Shown: one piece after another, positions 15,017-24,135 of the stretch
Numbering within the stretch: position 1 is the stretch's first letter
How the letters are laid out: each line of letters starts with the position of its first letter
Assembly (NCBI GenBank): GCA_026982705.1
Contig: JALSGP010000030.1
Coordinates: 1-52,209 of the forward strand
Length of the DNA stretch: 52,209 bases
Direction of reading: 5' to 3'
From: Alphaproteobacteria bacterium
GTDB taxonomy: Bacteria; Pseudomonadota; Alphaproteobacteria; Geminicoccales; Geminicoccaceae
The notes under the pieces: generated by a model
Databases searched by the model: none
Told to the model about the DNA's origin: nothing
Seen by the model: only the letters and a program-made list of their open reading frames with translations
Position numbers and translations under genes: made by a program

Positions 15017-18000
15017 GGGCCGCCGCCGCACCGCCGGCGGGGCGCAGGGCGGCGAGGGCCCGGACCAGGACGCTGGCCGCCCCCAGATCGCCGGCGGCCG
15101 CCTCGCCCACCTCCCGCCGCAGCCGCCGATAGCGGGCGGTGCCGTACACGGCCTCCTCGATCCACGCCGCCACCGCCTCCACGCAGCGCTCGGGCGCATC
15201 CGCCCGCACGCCGGCGCGCAGCGCCGCGGCGGCGAGGCGCCGGGCGGTGGCGTCCAGCTCCCCCTCGAGGGTGGTGACCGCCAGCCGGTCCCACGGCCCC
15301 GAAAGCGGCATGCCCTCGAGATGGGCCCGCAGCCCGTCCAGCCCGAGCACCTCGTGGAGGGCGAACCAGATGCGGGCGGCGGCGAGGATGCGCTCGGCCT
15401 CCTCGGCGTCGCCGCCCTCGGTGACGGTCACCACGTCGAGGGCCACCAGCCGCAGCGGCAGCCGCGCGAAGGCCCTGGCCAGCTCCTCGGGGATCCCCTC
15501 CCCGGCCAGTCGCCCCACCTCCGCCTCCACCGCCGCGCGCCGGGCCTCCGGGAGCACCTCGCCGAAGCGGGCATCCAGCAGCCGTACGCCCGGCCCGTAG
15601 CGGGCCAGGGCCTCGCGGATGGAAAGGGGGCGCGGACCGTGCAGCACGAACCAGCGGGTGCCGCGCAGGAACAGCTCGCGCAGGCGGGCGAAGAGGTCGA
15701 GCTGGACCCGGGCGGGCACCGTCGCCGGCAGCGCGTGGGTCCGCTCCCACAGCTCCTCCGCCCCCAGCAGCTCGCGGGTCACCACGAAGCCGAGCCCGAT
15801 CTCCGCCGGCTCGGCCCCGGTCTCGTCCTCGAGCTGGCTCACGAAGGTCTCGGTGCCGCGGTCCAGCATGGCGTTGACGAGGCGGGTGACCACGATCTCC
15901 CGCCGCAAGCGGTGACGGTGCAGCCATGTCCCCCACCGGCGGCGCAGGAGGGTGGGGAAGTAGGCCTCGAGTTCGGCCAGCAGATAGGCGCGGTCCGGCA
16001 GATCGCTCGCCCGCAGCGCCGCCTCGAGACCGCGCTTGGCGTGGGCCAGCAGGAAGGCCCGCTCCGGCCGGGTGAGCCCCCGGCCGGCACCGCGGCGGGC
16101 GGCGAGGGTGGCGGCGTCCGGCAGCACGTCGAGGGCCCGGTCGGCGAGGCCGGCCGCCTCCAGCTTGTCCAGGAGCCGCGTCTGGGCGTCCAGCAGGCGC
16201 GGGCCGAGATGGGCGCCCAAGGAGAGGGCCAGATTCTGGTCCCGGTTGTGGCGCAGCACCAGCGCCACCACTTCGTCGGCCATGTCGGCGAGCAGCCGGT
16301 CGCGCTGCCTGCGGGTGAGCTCGCCGGCCTCGACGGCGGCGTCGAGGGCGATCTTGATGTTGACCTCGTGATCGGAACAGTCGACACCGGCGGAATTGTC
16401 GATGAAATCGGTGTTGATGCGGCCGCCGTTCAGCGCGTAGACGATGCGGGCCTTCTGGGTGAAGCCGAGATTGCCGCCCTCGGCCACCACCCGGCAGCGC
16501 AGCTCCTCGGCGTCGACACGGATGGCATCGTTGGCGCGATCCTGGACCTCGGCGTGGCTCTCCTCCCGCGCCTTGACGAAGGTGCCGATGCCCCCGTTCC
16601 ACAGCAGGTCCACCGGCGCCCGCAGGATGGCCCGGATCAGCTCGGGCGGGCTCAGGGCGCCGGGCGCGATGTCCAGCACCCGCGCCGCCTCGGGCGAGAC
16701 GGGGATGCGCTTGATGGTGCGCGGCCAGACCCCGCCGCCGCGGCTGATGGCCCCGCGGTCGTAGTCGTCCCAGCTGGAGCGGGGAAGCGCGAACAGACGC
16801 CTGCGTTCGGCGAAGGCCCGGGCGGGATCCGGGTCGGGATCGAGGAAGACGTGACGGTGGTCGAAGGCGGCCACCAGCAGGATGCGGTCGGAGAGCAGCA
16901 TGCCGTTGCCGAACACGTCCCCCGACATGTCGCCGATGCCCACCACCCGGAAGGTGTCGCGATCCGGATCGAGACCGAGTTCACGGAAGTGGCGGCGTAC
17001 CGACTCCCAGGCCCCGCGGGCGGTGATGCCGAGGCGCTTGTGGTCGTAGCCGGCGGAACCGCCGGAGGCGAAGGCGTCACCGAGCCAGAAGCCGTATTCG
17101 GCGGCGATGCGGTTGGCGAGGTCGGAGAAGGTGGCGGTGCCCTTGTCCGCCGCGACCACCAGATAGGGATCGTCGCCGTCGTGGCGCACCACTCCGGGCG
17201 GCGGCACCACGGCGTCGCCGCGGCGGTCGTCGGTGAGGTCCAGGAGCCCGCGCACGAAGGTCTCGTAGGCCTCGACGCCGGCCCGGCGCAGCGCCTCGGG
17301 ATCGCGCGGCGGCCGCGTCAGCACGAAGCCGCCCTTGGCGCCGGTGGGCACGATGATGGCGTTCTTCACCATCTGCGCCTTCATCAGTCCCAGCACCTCC
17401 GTGCGGAAGTCCTCCCGCCGGTCCGACCAGCGGATGCCGCCGCGGGCGATGGGCCCGCCGCGCAGATGGATGCCCTGGACGTGGGGTGCGTAGACGAAGA
17501 TCTCCCGGTCCGGCACCGGCCGCGGCATCCACGGCACGGCGGCGGAGTGGAACTTGAAGGCGATCCAGGAGCGCGGGCGTCCCTCGGCGTCGGTACGGAA
17601 GACGTTGGTGCGCCGGGTGGCCTCGATCAGCCCGAGGAAGGTGCGGAGGATGCGGTCCTCGTCGAGGCTGGTCACCGCCTCGAGATCCCGCAGCACCGCC
17701 TCGCGCAGGGCGGCGGTGCGGGCGCCGCGTTCCTCCTCCGGGAGGGCCGGATCGAAGCGGGCGTCGAAGAGCGCCACCAGCCGCTCGGCGAGGGCCGCGT
17801 GGGCGACGAGGGTGCGCTCCATGTAGGCCTGGGAGAAGGGGACGGCGAGCTGAAGGGCGTATTTGGCGTAGGCGCGGAGCACGGCGATGCGGCGGGCGTC
17901 GAGACCGGTGCGCATCACCAGTTCGTCGAAGCCGTCGCTCTCCCACAGCCCCTGCCAGACGCCCAGGAACAGCGCGCAGAAGCGGTCGTGGAGGCGCTCC

Positions 18001-19877
18001 ACGTCCACCTCGTGATGGTAGCGGGCGGAGAAGTCGTGGATCCAGAACACCTCGCCGTCGCCGGTGCGGACCTCGAAGTTCTGCTCCCCCACCACCACGA
18101 GACCGGCGTGTTCGAGGATGGGCAGCACCTCCGACAGCAGCAGCGGCCCGCCGCGCCGCACCAGCCGGAAGTGCAGCCGCTCCTCGCTCTCCTCCAGCCG
18201 TCGGTAGAGGCGGGTGTCCAGGCCCGAACCCTCGCCGCGGGCCAGCCGGTCGAGGGCCACCACGTCGGCCACCGCCGCCCGCGCCGGCACCGCCTCGCGG
18301 TAGGCGGCGGAGAAGGCCCGGCCGTAGCGGCGGAAAAGGCGGGTGCCCTCCTCCTCGCCGAGGGTCTCCAGCAGCGCTTGGTGGAGCACATCGGACCAGT
18401 CCCGCGCCGCCTCCACCAGCCGCGCCTCGAGACGGACGAGGTCGAGGTCGCCGGACAGGCCCTTCGGAGTGCGGACGAGGAACAGCACCCGCGCCGCCAC
18501 CGCCTCGCCCAGGAAGATCTGATGTTCGATCTCGTCGCTGCCGAAGGCCTCGGCGAGAATGGCCCGGAAGCGCTCGCGCAGGGCCGTGTTGTAGCGGTCC
18601 CGCGGCACCAGCACGAGACAGCTCGCGAAGCGCCGCCACGGATCACACCGCACGAACAGGCGGATGCGCTGGCGATCCTGGAGGTGGAGGATCTCGCGGG
18701 CGATGCGCAGCAGCTCCTCCTCCTCGATCTGGAAGAGCTCGTCGCGCGGGTAGGTCTCAAGGATGTGGAACAGGGCCTTGCCGTCGTGGCTGCGCCGGTC
18801 GAGCCCGGAGCGGGCGAACACCCGTTCGATCTTGCGCCGCAGCAGCGGGATGAAGCGGGGACTGCGGTTGTAGACGGCGGAGGTGAAGAGGCCGAGGAAA
18901 CGGTTCTCTCCCACCACCCGCCCCTCGGCGTCGTAGCGCTTCACCCCCACATAGTCGAGATAGGCGGGCCGGTGGACGGTGCTGCGGCTGGTGGCCTTGG
19001 TGACCACCACCGGCGGCACCGGCGTCGCCGCCCGGCGACGCAGGGCCCCGGGCAGGGCATCGAAACTGGCGGAGTACGCCTCGCCCGCATCCCTCAGCAC
19101 GCCCAGCCCCGAATCCGGCTCGCGCCGGAGCCGCGGCCCGTCCGCTCCCTCCTCGAGGCGGTAGCGGGCGGAGCCGAGGAAGGTGAAGTGGTCGTCCGCG
19201 AGCCACCGCAGGAACGCCACGATCTCGTGCCATTCCTCCTCGGCCACGTGGCGGCGGGCCGTCGCCAGCTCGCGGATGGCGAGGTCCACCCGCTCGCGCA
19301 TGGCCGGCCAGTCCTCGACGGCCCGGCGCACGTCGCCCAGCACCCGCACGATGCCGCGCTCCAGGTCCCGCAGAAAGGCGGGATCGCTGTGGCGATCGAT
19401 CTCGAAGTGCATCCAGCTCTCGGGCCGCACCCCCGCCTCGCCGGCCGGCCCCATGGCCCGCAGCACGCCGTCTCCGTCCCGCACCACCGGCAGCACCGGA
19501 TGGACCACGAGATGGATGCCGAGCCCGCGGCGGACGATCTCCATGGAGACACTGTCCACCAGGAAGGGACGGTCGTCGGTGACGATGTCCACCACCGTGT
19601 GGGTGGACTGCCAGCCGTGCTGTTCGAGGCGGGGGTTGAAGGCGCGGATCCGTTCCCCGCCGGGACGGCGACGCCGGCCCAGCCGATAGTGGGCGAGGGC
19701 GGCGCCGTAGAGATCCTCGACCGCCCGCTCCGCGAGATCGAAGGGCGCGACATTGTGGTAGTAGCGGCGCACGAAATCCTCGACGAGGGCGGCCTCCTCC
19801 CCCTCCAGCCGCGCGCGCACGCAGGCCACCACCGCCTCGATCTTCTCCCGCGCCCGGATCTCCTCGCGTGGACTCAT
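15012..19877 (-). CDS. large NAD-specific glutamate dehydrogenase (GDH-180 class)
   Basis: 1621 residues, the usual size of the large bacterial NAD-GDH. It catalyses oxidative deamination of glutamate to 2-oxoglutarate. Visible landmarks are the N-terminal regulatory part (FNPRLEQHGWQSTHTVVDIV, DDRPFLVDSVSMEI), the catalytic core GGIRWSDRREDFRTEVLGL followed by MVKNAIIVPTGAKGGFV with the substrate Lys, the nucleotide-binding region (VVGIGDMSGDVFGNGMLLSD) and the ACDHE-like motif DNSAGVDCSDHEVNIKI. ATG 19877 (MSPREEIRA) is preceded by GAGGGGAG; a GTG at 19913 would add 12 residues. It stands alone, and both ends are flanked by the 20-bp repeat. Confidence 0.96.
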   Translation of the reverse strand: MSPREEIRAREKIEAVVACVRARLEGEEAALVEDFVRRYYHNVAPFDLAERAVEDLYGAALAHYRLGRRRRPGGERIRAFNPRLEQHGWQSTHTVVDIVTDDRPFLVDSVSMEIVRRGLGIHLVVHPVLPVVRDGDGVLRAMGPAGEAGVRPESWMHFEIDRHSDPAFLRDLERGIVRVLGDVRRAVEDWPAMRERVDLAIRELATARRHVAEEEWHEIVAFLRWLADDHFTFLGSARYRLEEGADGPRLRREPDSGLGVLRDAGEAYSASFDALPGALRRRAATPVPPVVVTKATSRSTVHRPAYLDYVGVKRYDAEGRVVGENRFLGLFTSAVYNRSPRFIPLLRRKIERVFARSGLDRRSHDGKALFHILETYPRDELFQIEEEELLRIAREILHLQDRQRIRLFVRCDPWRRFASCLVLVPRDRYNTALRERFRAILAEAFGSDEIEHQIFLGEAVAARVLFLVRTPKGLSGDLDLVRLEARLVEAARDWSDVLHQALLETLGEEEGTRLFRRYGRAFSAAYREAVPARAAVADVVALDRLARGEGSGLDTRLYRRLEESEERLHFRLVRRGGPLLLSEVLPILEHAGLVVVGEQNFEVRTGDGEVFWIHDFSARYHHEVDVERLHDRFCALFLGVWQGLWESDGFDELVMRTGLDARRIAVLRAYAKYALQLAVPFSQAYMERTLVAHAALAERLVALFDARFDPALPEEERGARTAALREAVLRDLEAVTSLDEDRILRTFLGLIEATRRTNVFRTDAEGRPRSWIAFKFHSAAVPWMPRPVPDREIFVYAPHVQGIHLRGGPIARGGIRWSDRREDFRTEVLGLMKAQMVKNAIIVPTGAKGGFVLTRPPRDPEALRRAGVEAYETFVRGLLDLTDDRRGDAVVPPPGVVRHDGDDPYLVVAADKGTATFSDLANRIAAEYGFWLGDAFASGGSAGYDHKRLGITARGAWESVRRHFRELGLDPDRDTFRVVGIGDMSGDVFGNGMLLSDRILLVAAFDHRHVFLDPDPDPARAFAERRRLFALPRSSWDDYDRGAISRGGGVWPRTIKRIPVSPEAARVLDIAPGALSPPELIRAILRAPVDLLWNGGIGTFVKAREESHAEVQDRANDAIRVDAEELRCRVVAEGGNLGFTQKARIVYALNGGRINTDFIDNSAGVDCSDHEVNIKIALDAAVEAGELTRRQRDRLLADMADEVVALVLRHNRDQNLALSLGAHLGPRLLDAQTRLLDKLEAAGLADRALDVLPDAATLAARRGAGRGLTRPERAFLLAHAKRGLEAALRASDLPDRAYLLAELEAYFPTLLRRRWGTWLHRHRLRREIVVTRLVNAMLDRGTETFVSQLEDETGAEPAEIGLGFVVTRELLGAEELWERTHALPATVPARVQLDLFARLRELFLRGTRWFVLHGPRPLSIREALARYGPGVRLLDARFGEVLPEARRAAVEAEVGRLAGEGIPEELARAFARLPLRLVALDVVTVTEGGDAEEAERILAAARIWFALHEVLGLDGLRAHLEGMPLSGPWDRLAVTTLEGELDATARRLAAAALRAGVRADAPERCVEAVAAWIEEAVYGTARYRRLRREVGEAAAGDLGAASVLVRALAALRPAGGAAAAR

Positions 19878-19916
19878 GGACCGCGCTCCCCTCGGCCTTT
19901 CCCGCCCTAGCACGAA

Positions 19917-19936
19917 TTTCCCAACGAACGGTTAAC
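19917..19936. repeat. 20-bp direct repeat, copy 2 (upstream of gdh), CtrA-like
   Basis: TTTCCCAACGAACGGTTAAC, 40 bp upstream of the gdh ATG and about 200 bp upstream of divergent fliK. It differs from the copy at 14997 in two positions. Its location between gdh and the flagellar genes suits a regulatory site. Confidence 0.7.
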
Positions 19937-20135
19937 CATGCTGCGCCTCCCGGCGACCGGCAGGATCTGCCCGGCCGGCAGCGACTGCCGGCACACGGGG
20001 TATCGTGGTGCGCTCCCGGCATCCAGCCACCGCCCCGGAAAACGCCCGGATGCCGCCATCTGCCGGAGCTGGCACGTCGGTTGCTTCGAAGCGCGTGGAT
20101 CCCCGCGCCGTGCGCGGGCGTGACGAGGGACACCC

Positions 20136-21410
20136 GTGGACCCCGTGTCGACCGACACCATCGCGGCCTCCGCTCCGGTCGGCTCCGGCCCTCCGGAGAT
20201 GCGGGAGGTGGGCGGCGGATCCGCCGATCCCTTCGCCGCCCTGCTGACGGCCCTGCTCGCCGGCACCGTACCGGCACTCCCGTCCCCGCCGGAGACGGGG
20301 ACGGGGGCGGCGACGGCGGACGCCGCCGTCGGATCCGAGGCGGGCGGTGCGCCCCGCGGGGATCTCCCGGGTCCACCGCCCCGGCCCGACGTCGGGACGG
20401 CGCACCGGAGGTCCGGCCCCGCCGGAGGGGGCGGGACGCCGGGCCTCGACGGGACGGCCGGCCCGTCCCTCGCGCCGGGTGGGAACGCATCGCTGCCGGA
20501 AGCGGAAGCGTCCGACGGCGGGGCCGCGCAGAACGCGCTCCGGACCCTCGCGGCTCCGCACCGCCCGCGGACGGACCCGTCCGCGCCCCCGCTTCCCTCC
20601 CCGGCGGGGCCGCCCGGGCCGGCCCCACGCGCGTGGTCGGACCCGACGGTGCCGCCCGCGACCCCGGCGACGCCGTCCGCCGCCGGCGCGGCCGACGGCA
20701 CCGTCGGGCGGGAACGCCGGGGCGGGGGCGCCGGCCCCGCACCGTCCCCGGCCGCCGGCGGGGTCGTGGCCGATTCCCCGCTCCGGCCGTCGCGCGCGGC
20801 GCCCGGATCGACACCGCCGCTCGCACCCCCCACCGCCATCGGACACGGCCGCCGGGTCGCCGAGGACGGCTTCGGTCCCGACGAGGATCCGGAGGTCGCG
20901 GAGGCCGTCGATCCGGCCCCCGCCGCTCGCGCCGACGGGGGCCCCGAGGGCGTGGAGGCGCCGGCGATCCGCGAGGGCGCGACGGGTCGGTCGCCACCGC
21001 CGCCTCCGCCGATGCCGCGGGCGGCGCCGCAGGCCCTCCCGATGCTGGTCGCCCGCGCCGTCGCCGAGGGACGTCCGACTCTCCGGGTCCAGCTCGATCC
21101 CCCGGCGCTGGGCCAGGTGGAGGTGGCGGTGCGCACCGGCCCCGGCGGTCGGCTGCGGGCGACGGTGCGGGTCCAGCGGCCGGAGACGCTGGAACGCCTG
21201 CGGGAGCTCGAGAGCGATCTGCTGCGCGCCCTCGACGATGCGGGGGAGCGCGGGACGGTGGAGCTCCGCCTGGTGCTGGCCGACGCGGGCGACGACCCCG
21301 GGCGCGGAGATCGCTCCGGTTCTTCCGCGCACGACACGCCTCCCCGCCGGCCTGCCGGGGACGGCGCCTTCGCCCGCACTCTCGCCGGTCTCCTGGACGT
21401 GAGGATCTGA
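20136..21410 (+). CDS. fliK: flagellar hook-length control protein FliK
   Basis: 424 residues from GTG 20136, preceded by GAGGGA. The first 320 residues are low-complexity Pro/Ala/Gly, as in the ruler part of FliK. The C-terminal domain at about residues 305-390 is the Flg_hook domain (PTLRVQLDPPALGQVEVAVR, GRLRATVRVQRPETLERLRE, LLRALDDAGERGTVELRLVL), which switches export specificity once the hook is complete. Two bases separate its stop from flgD, and flgE follows, giving a hook-assembly operon. Confidence 0.9.
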   Translation: MDPVSTDTIAASAPVGSGPPEMREVGGGSADPFAALLTALLAGTVPALPSPPETGTGAATADAAVGSEAGGAPRGDLPGPPPRPDVGTAHRRSGPAGGGGTPGLDGTAGPSLAPGGNASLPEAEASDGGAAQNALRTLAAPHRPRTDPSAPPLPSPAGPPGPAPRAWSDPTVPPATPATPSAAGAADGTVGRERRGGGAGPAPSPAAGGVVADSPLRPSRAAPGSTPPLAPPTAIGHGRRVAEDGFGPDEDPEVAEAVDPAPAARADGGPEGVEAPAIREGATGRSPPPPPPMPRAAPQALPMLVARAVAEGRPTLRVQLDPPALGQVEVAVRTGPGGRLRATVRVQRPETLERLRELESDLLRALDDAGERGTVELRLVLADAGDDPGRGDRSGSSAHDTPPRRPAGDGAFARTLAGLLDVRI

Positions 21411-21412
21411 CC

Positions 21413-22096
21413 ATGGTCGCCATCGACGCCACGGCCACCGCATCCTCCGGAGCCTCCACGGCCGCCGGCCCCGCGGCCCGCGGCTTCGGCGAGTTCGAGG
21501 ACTTCCTGCGGCTGCTCACCACCCAGCTCCAGCAGCAGGATCCCCTCGCGCCCATGGATGCCCAGACCTTCACCCGCCAGCTGGTCCAGTTCGCCACCGT
21601 CGAACAGGCCATGAAGGCCAACGCCCGCATCGAGACGCTGATCGAGACGGTGCGGGCGGGACAGGTGTTCGCCGCCGCCGGCTTCGTCGGCCGCACCGTC
21701 GAGCTGGACGGCGAGGAGCTCTATCTGCCCGAGGCGGGACCGGCCCGGGTGCGCTACCGGCTGGCGACGCCGGCGGCGTCGGTCCGGATCACGGTCCGCG
21801 GCGAGGACGACCGCACCGTCGCCACCCTCGACGCACTGCCCACCACCCCGGGCCTCCACGAAGTGAGCTGGGACGGGCTCGACCGGGCCGGCCGCCGTCT
21901 GCCGGCCGGTCGCTACCGCGTCGCCCTCGAGGCGGTGGACGAGAGCGGCCGGGCGCTGGAGGCGGACCTCGGCATCGTCGGCCGGGTGGAGGCGGTGCAG
22001 TTCGACGGCGAGCGTCTGCTGCTCGCGGTGGACGGCGTCCTGCATCCGGCCACCGCCGTCCGCGCCGTCACCGATTCCACGTCGTCCCAACGGTAA
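21413..22096 (+). CDS. flgD: flagellar hook capping protein FlgD
   Basis: 227 residues. The N-terminal FlgD signature is GEFEDFLRLLTTQLQQQDPL followed by PMDAQTFTRQLVQFATVEQA. The C-terminal part forms the Ig-like/FlgD-TUDOR module (GFVGRTVELDGEELYLPEAG ... HEVSWDGLDRAGRRLPAGRY). It caps the growing hook so that FlgE can polymerise, and is not retained in the final hook. It is translated directly after fliK, with 14 bp to flgE. Confidence 0.96.
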   Translation: MVAIDATATASSGASTAAGPAARGFGEFEDFLRLLTTQLQQQDPLAPMDAQTFTRQLVQFATVEQAMKANARIETLIETVRAGQVFAAAGFVGRTVELDGEELYLPEAGPARVRYRLATPAASVRITVRGEDDRTVATLDALPTTPGLHEVSWDGLDRAGRRLPAGRYRVALEAVDESGRALEADLGIVGRVEAVQFDGERLLLAVDGVLHPATAVRAVTDSTSSQR

Positions 22097-22110
22097 GGGA
22101 GGAGGTCCCC

Positions 22111-23427
22111 ATGTCGCTGTTCGGTTCCCTGTTCTCGAGCGCCTCCGGGCTCACCGCCCAGAGCCGGGCGCTCGGCATGATCTCCGACAACATCGCCAAC
22201 GTGAACACCGTCGGCTACAAGGCCGCCGCGCCGGACTTCACCAGCATCGTCACCCAGCAGACCTCGTCCGTGGCCTACTCGCCCGGCGGCGTACGCGCCG
22301 TCACCGGCTACGAGATCATGAAGCAGGGCCTCATCCAGGGCACGGACTCGCCGACGGACGCGGCCATCTCCGGCGGCGGCTTCTTCGTGGTCAACACCCG
22401 CACCGACGGGACCGGCGAACAGCTCTACACCCGCGACGGCTCCTTCAGCGCCGACCGTCAGGGCTATCTCGTGACCCCGGCCGGCTTCTACCTGCAGGGC
22501 TGGGAGCTGGACGCCGACGGCAACATCGTCGACATCAACACCCTGGTGCCGGTCAACGTCCGCAGCATCAGCGGCACCGCCACCGCCACCACCCGCGTCG
22601 AGCTGGACGCCAATCTCGACGCCCGCCAGAGCGACCACACCGGGGCCTACACCGCCGGCGACATGGAGGCCTGGGCGACGAGCGGCGGCACCTCGGGCGT
22701 GCAGCCCCATTTCTCGCGCAAGGTGCGGGTCTACGACAGTCTCGGGCGCGGCCACTCCCTCACCCTGGCCTTCCTCAAGACCGCCACCAACACCTGGCAG
22801 ATCGAGCTGTTCGCCGAGCGTGGCGATCTCGACCCGACGGTCCATCCCACCGGTCTCGTGGCCTCCGGCACCGCCACCTTCGCCGGCGACGGCTCCCTCG
22901 CCGCCATCACCGGCACGCTGGCCTCCCCCGTGTCCATCAGCTGGAGCAGCGGGGCCGACCCCAGCAGCATCACCTTCGACCTCGGCACCGGCGGGGGATC
23001 CGCCGACGGCCTCACCCAGTTCGCCGCTCCCGCCGACGTGGCCTTCGTCCAGCAGAACGGCTCCGAGGTGGGCCATCTCAAGGGGGTGAGCATCGACCGG
23101 GACGGCTATGTGGTGGCCTCCTTCACCACCGGCGCCCAGCGCCGCATCTACCGACTGCCGGTCGCCACCTTCGCCAATCCGCTGGGACTCGAGCCGCGCA
23201 CGGGCAACGTCTTCGCCGAGACCGAATATTCGGGCGAGTACAACCTCCGTTTCGCCGGCACCAGCAACGCCGGCCGCATCGCACCGGGCGCCCTCGAGAC
23301 GGCCAACGTGGACCTCGCCGACGAATTCACCAAGATGATCGTCACCCAGCGCGCCTATACCGCCAATGCCCGCGTCGTCTCCACGGTCAACACCATGCTC
23401 GACGAGCTGATGCGTATCACCACATGA
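22111..23427 (+). CDS. flgE: flagellar hook protein FlgE
   Basis: 438 residues. The N-terminus SLFGSLFSSASGLTAQSRAL with SDNIANVNTVGYKA is the rod/hook motif, the central part holds the FlgE D2 region, and the C-terminus LADEFTKMIVTQRAYTANAR is the matching coiled-coil end. Mature hook subunit, exported by the flagellar type III apparatus. A strong GGGAGGAGG site lies upstream of ATG 22111. Last gene of the fliK-flgD-flgE group. Confidence 0.97.
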   Translation: MSLFGSLFSSASGLTAQSRALGMISDNIANVNTVGYKAAAPDFTSIVTQQTSSVAYSPGGVRAVTGYEIMKQGLIQGTDSPTDAAISGGGFFVVNTRTDGTGEQLYTRDGSFSADRQGYLVTPAGFYLQGWELDADGNIVDINTLVPVNVRSISGTATATTRVELDANLDARQSDHTGAYTAGDMEAWATSGGTSGVQPHFSRKVRVYDSLGRGHSLTLAFLKTATNTWQIELFAERGDLDPTVHPTGLVASGTATFAGDGSLAAITGTLASPVSISWSSGADPSSITFDLGTGGGSADGLTQFAAPADVAFVQQNGSEVGHLKGVSIDRDGYVVASFTTGAQRRIYRLPVATFANPLGLEPRTGNVFAETEYSGEYNLRFAGTSNAGRIAPGALETANVDLADEFTKMIVTQRAYTANARVVSTVNTMLDELMRITT

Positions 23428-23438
23428 CCGGGATACGG

Positions 23439-23453
23439 TTAATCGCTCTCAAC
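23439..23453 (+). promoter_or_regulatory. CtrA-like box upstream of sciP
   Basis: TTAA-TCGCTCT-CAAC matches TTAA-N7-TTAAC with one mismatch and stands out in GC-rich DNA. It is 98 bp upstream of the sciP ATG, in a relatively A/T-rich spacer (CTTTAGGTCTTTCTTAAAAG). Confidence 0.45.
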
Positions 23454-23550
23454 CCTGATCTTTAGGTCTTTCTTAAAAGGGGGCGAGTAGATGAGGGCTG
23501 TGCCTGAAGCGGAACGCCGGCCGAGTCGGAACGGAACACGGAGACGCCTC

Positions 23551-23826
23551 ATGTCGGACGTCGCCCCCCCACGGCCCGCGGCCGTCCTCGGCCCCGACGG
23601 CCGTCCCCTCACCCTCGACGACCTGCCGCCCGCCGACACCGTGCGCTGGGTCGCCCGCCGCAAGGCGGCGGTGGTGGCGGCGGTGCGCGGTGGGCTGCTC
23701 ACGCTGGACGAGGCGTGCCGCCGCTGGCGCCTCACCCCCGAGGAGTTCGAGTCCTGGGCGCGCGCCCTGGACCGCCACGGCCTCGCCGGCCTGCAGGTGA
23801 CCCGCCTGCAGGACTTCCGGGCCTGA
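23551..23826 (+). CDS. sciP: SciP-type CtrA inhibitor (DUF1153)
   Basis: 91 residues from ATG 23551. The core LPPADTVRWVARRKAAVVAA, then GLLTLDEACRRWRLTPEEFE and SWARALDRHGLAGLQVTRLQ, is the DUF1153 helix-turn-helix. In Caulobacter this small protein binds CtrA and blocks CtrA-driven transcription late in the cell cycle. Placement after flgE fits control of flagellar and cell-cycle genes. An in-frame ATG at 23491 would add 20 residues of poor character and has no good ribosome site. A CtrA-like box in its upstream region suggests feedback. Confidence 0.9.
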   Translation: MSDVAPPRPAAVLGPDGRPLTLDDLPPADTVRWVARRKAAVVAAVRGGLLTLDEACRRWRLTPEEFESWARALDRHGLAGLQVTRLQDFRA

Positions 23827-24135
23827 TCCCGCCGCGGGTGGACGCGCCCGCCGAAGCCGGCGGGCACCCACCCGCCCTGCCGGGCCATCCTCGGCGATAC
23901 GGTGAACCCCTCCCCGGACCGGCACCCTCCGGGCCGGTACCGAGGTCGGTCGCCGGACCGTGAGGCCCACCTCCGCACCCGGGCCCGGCGATGCCGGAAC
24001 CGCCTTCGCGGACGGGCCCGGGTCCCGTCCCCGCCCATGGGGATCCTCGCCGGACGCCGCCCGCTCCTCATGGCGCCGCTTCCCGCACCACGCCGCCCGT
24101 CCCATCTCCACCCCCGGTCCCCGGAGGGTGCGCGG
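23827..24135. other. 309-bp gene-free spacer between sciP and dapF
   Basis: No gene seen. It starts with a large GC hairpin (23834-23875) just after sciP, and a second weaker one lies around 23917-23945. The rest is low-complexity GC-rich sequence ahead of the dapF ribosome site GGAGG at 24122. Confidence 0.65.
23834..23875 (+). terminator. GC-rich hairpin after sciP
   Basis: Nested stems GCGGGTGG/CCACCCGC and GCCCGCCG/CGGCGGGC, 8 bp after the sciP stop. There is no T-run, so termination may be partial or need Rho. Confidence 0.55.

Noticed and set aside
14910-19910. A 1666-codon open frame on the plus strand opposite the glutamate dehydrogenase
   Set aside because: It mirrors a real gene in very GC-rich DNA where stops are rare. 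The translation is His/Gly/Gln/Arg-rich without domains, and it has no start signal.
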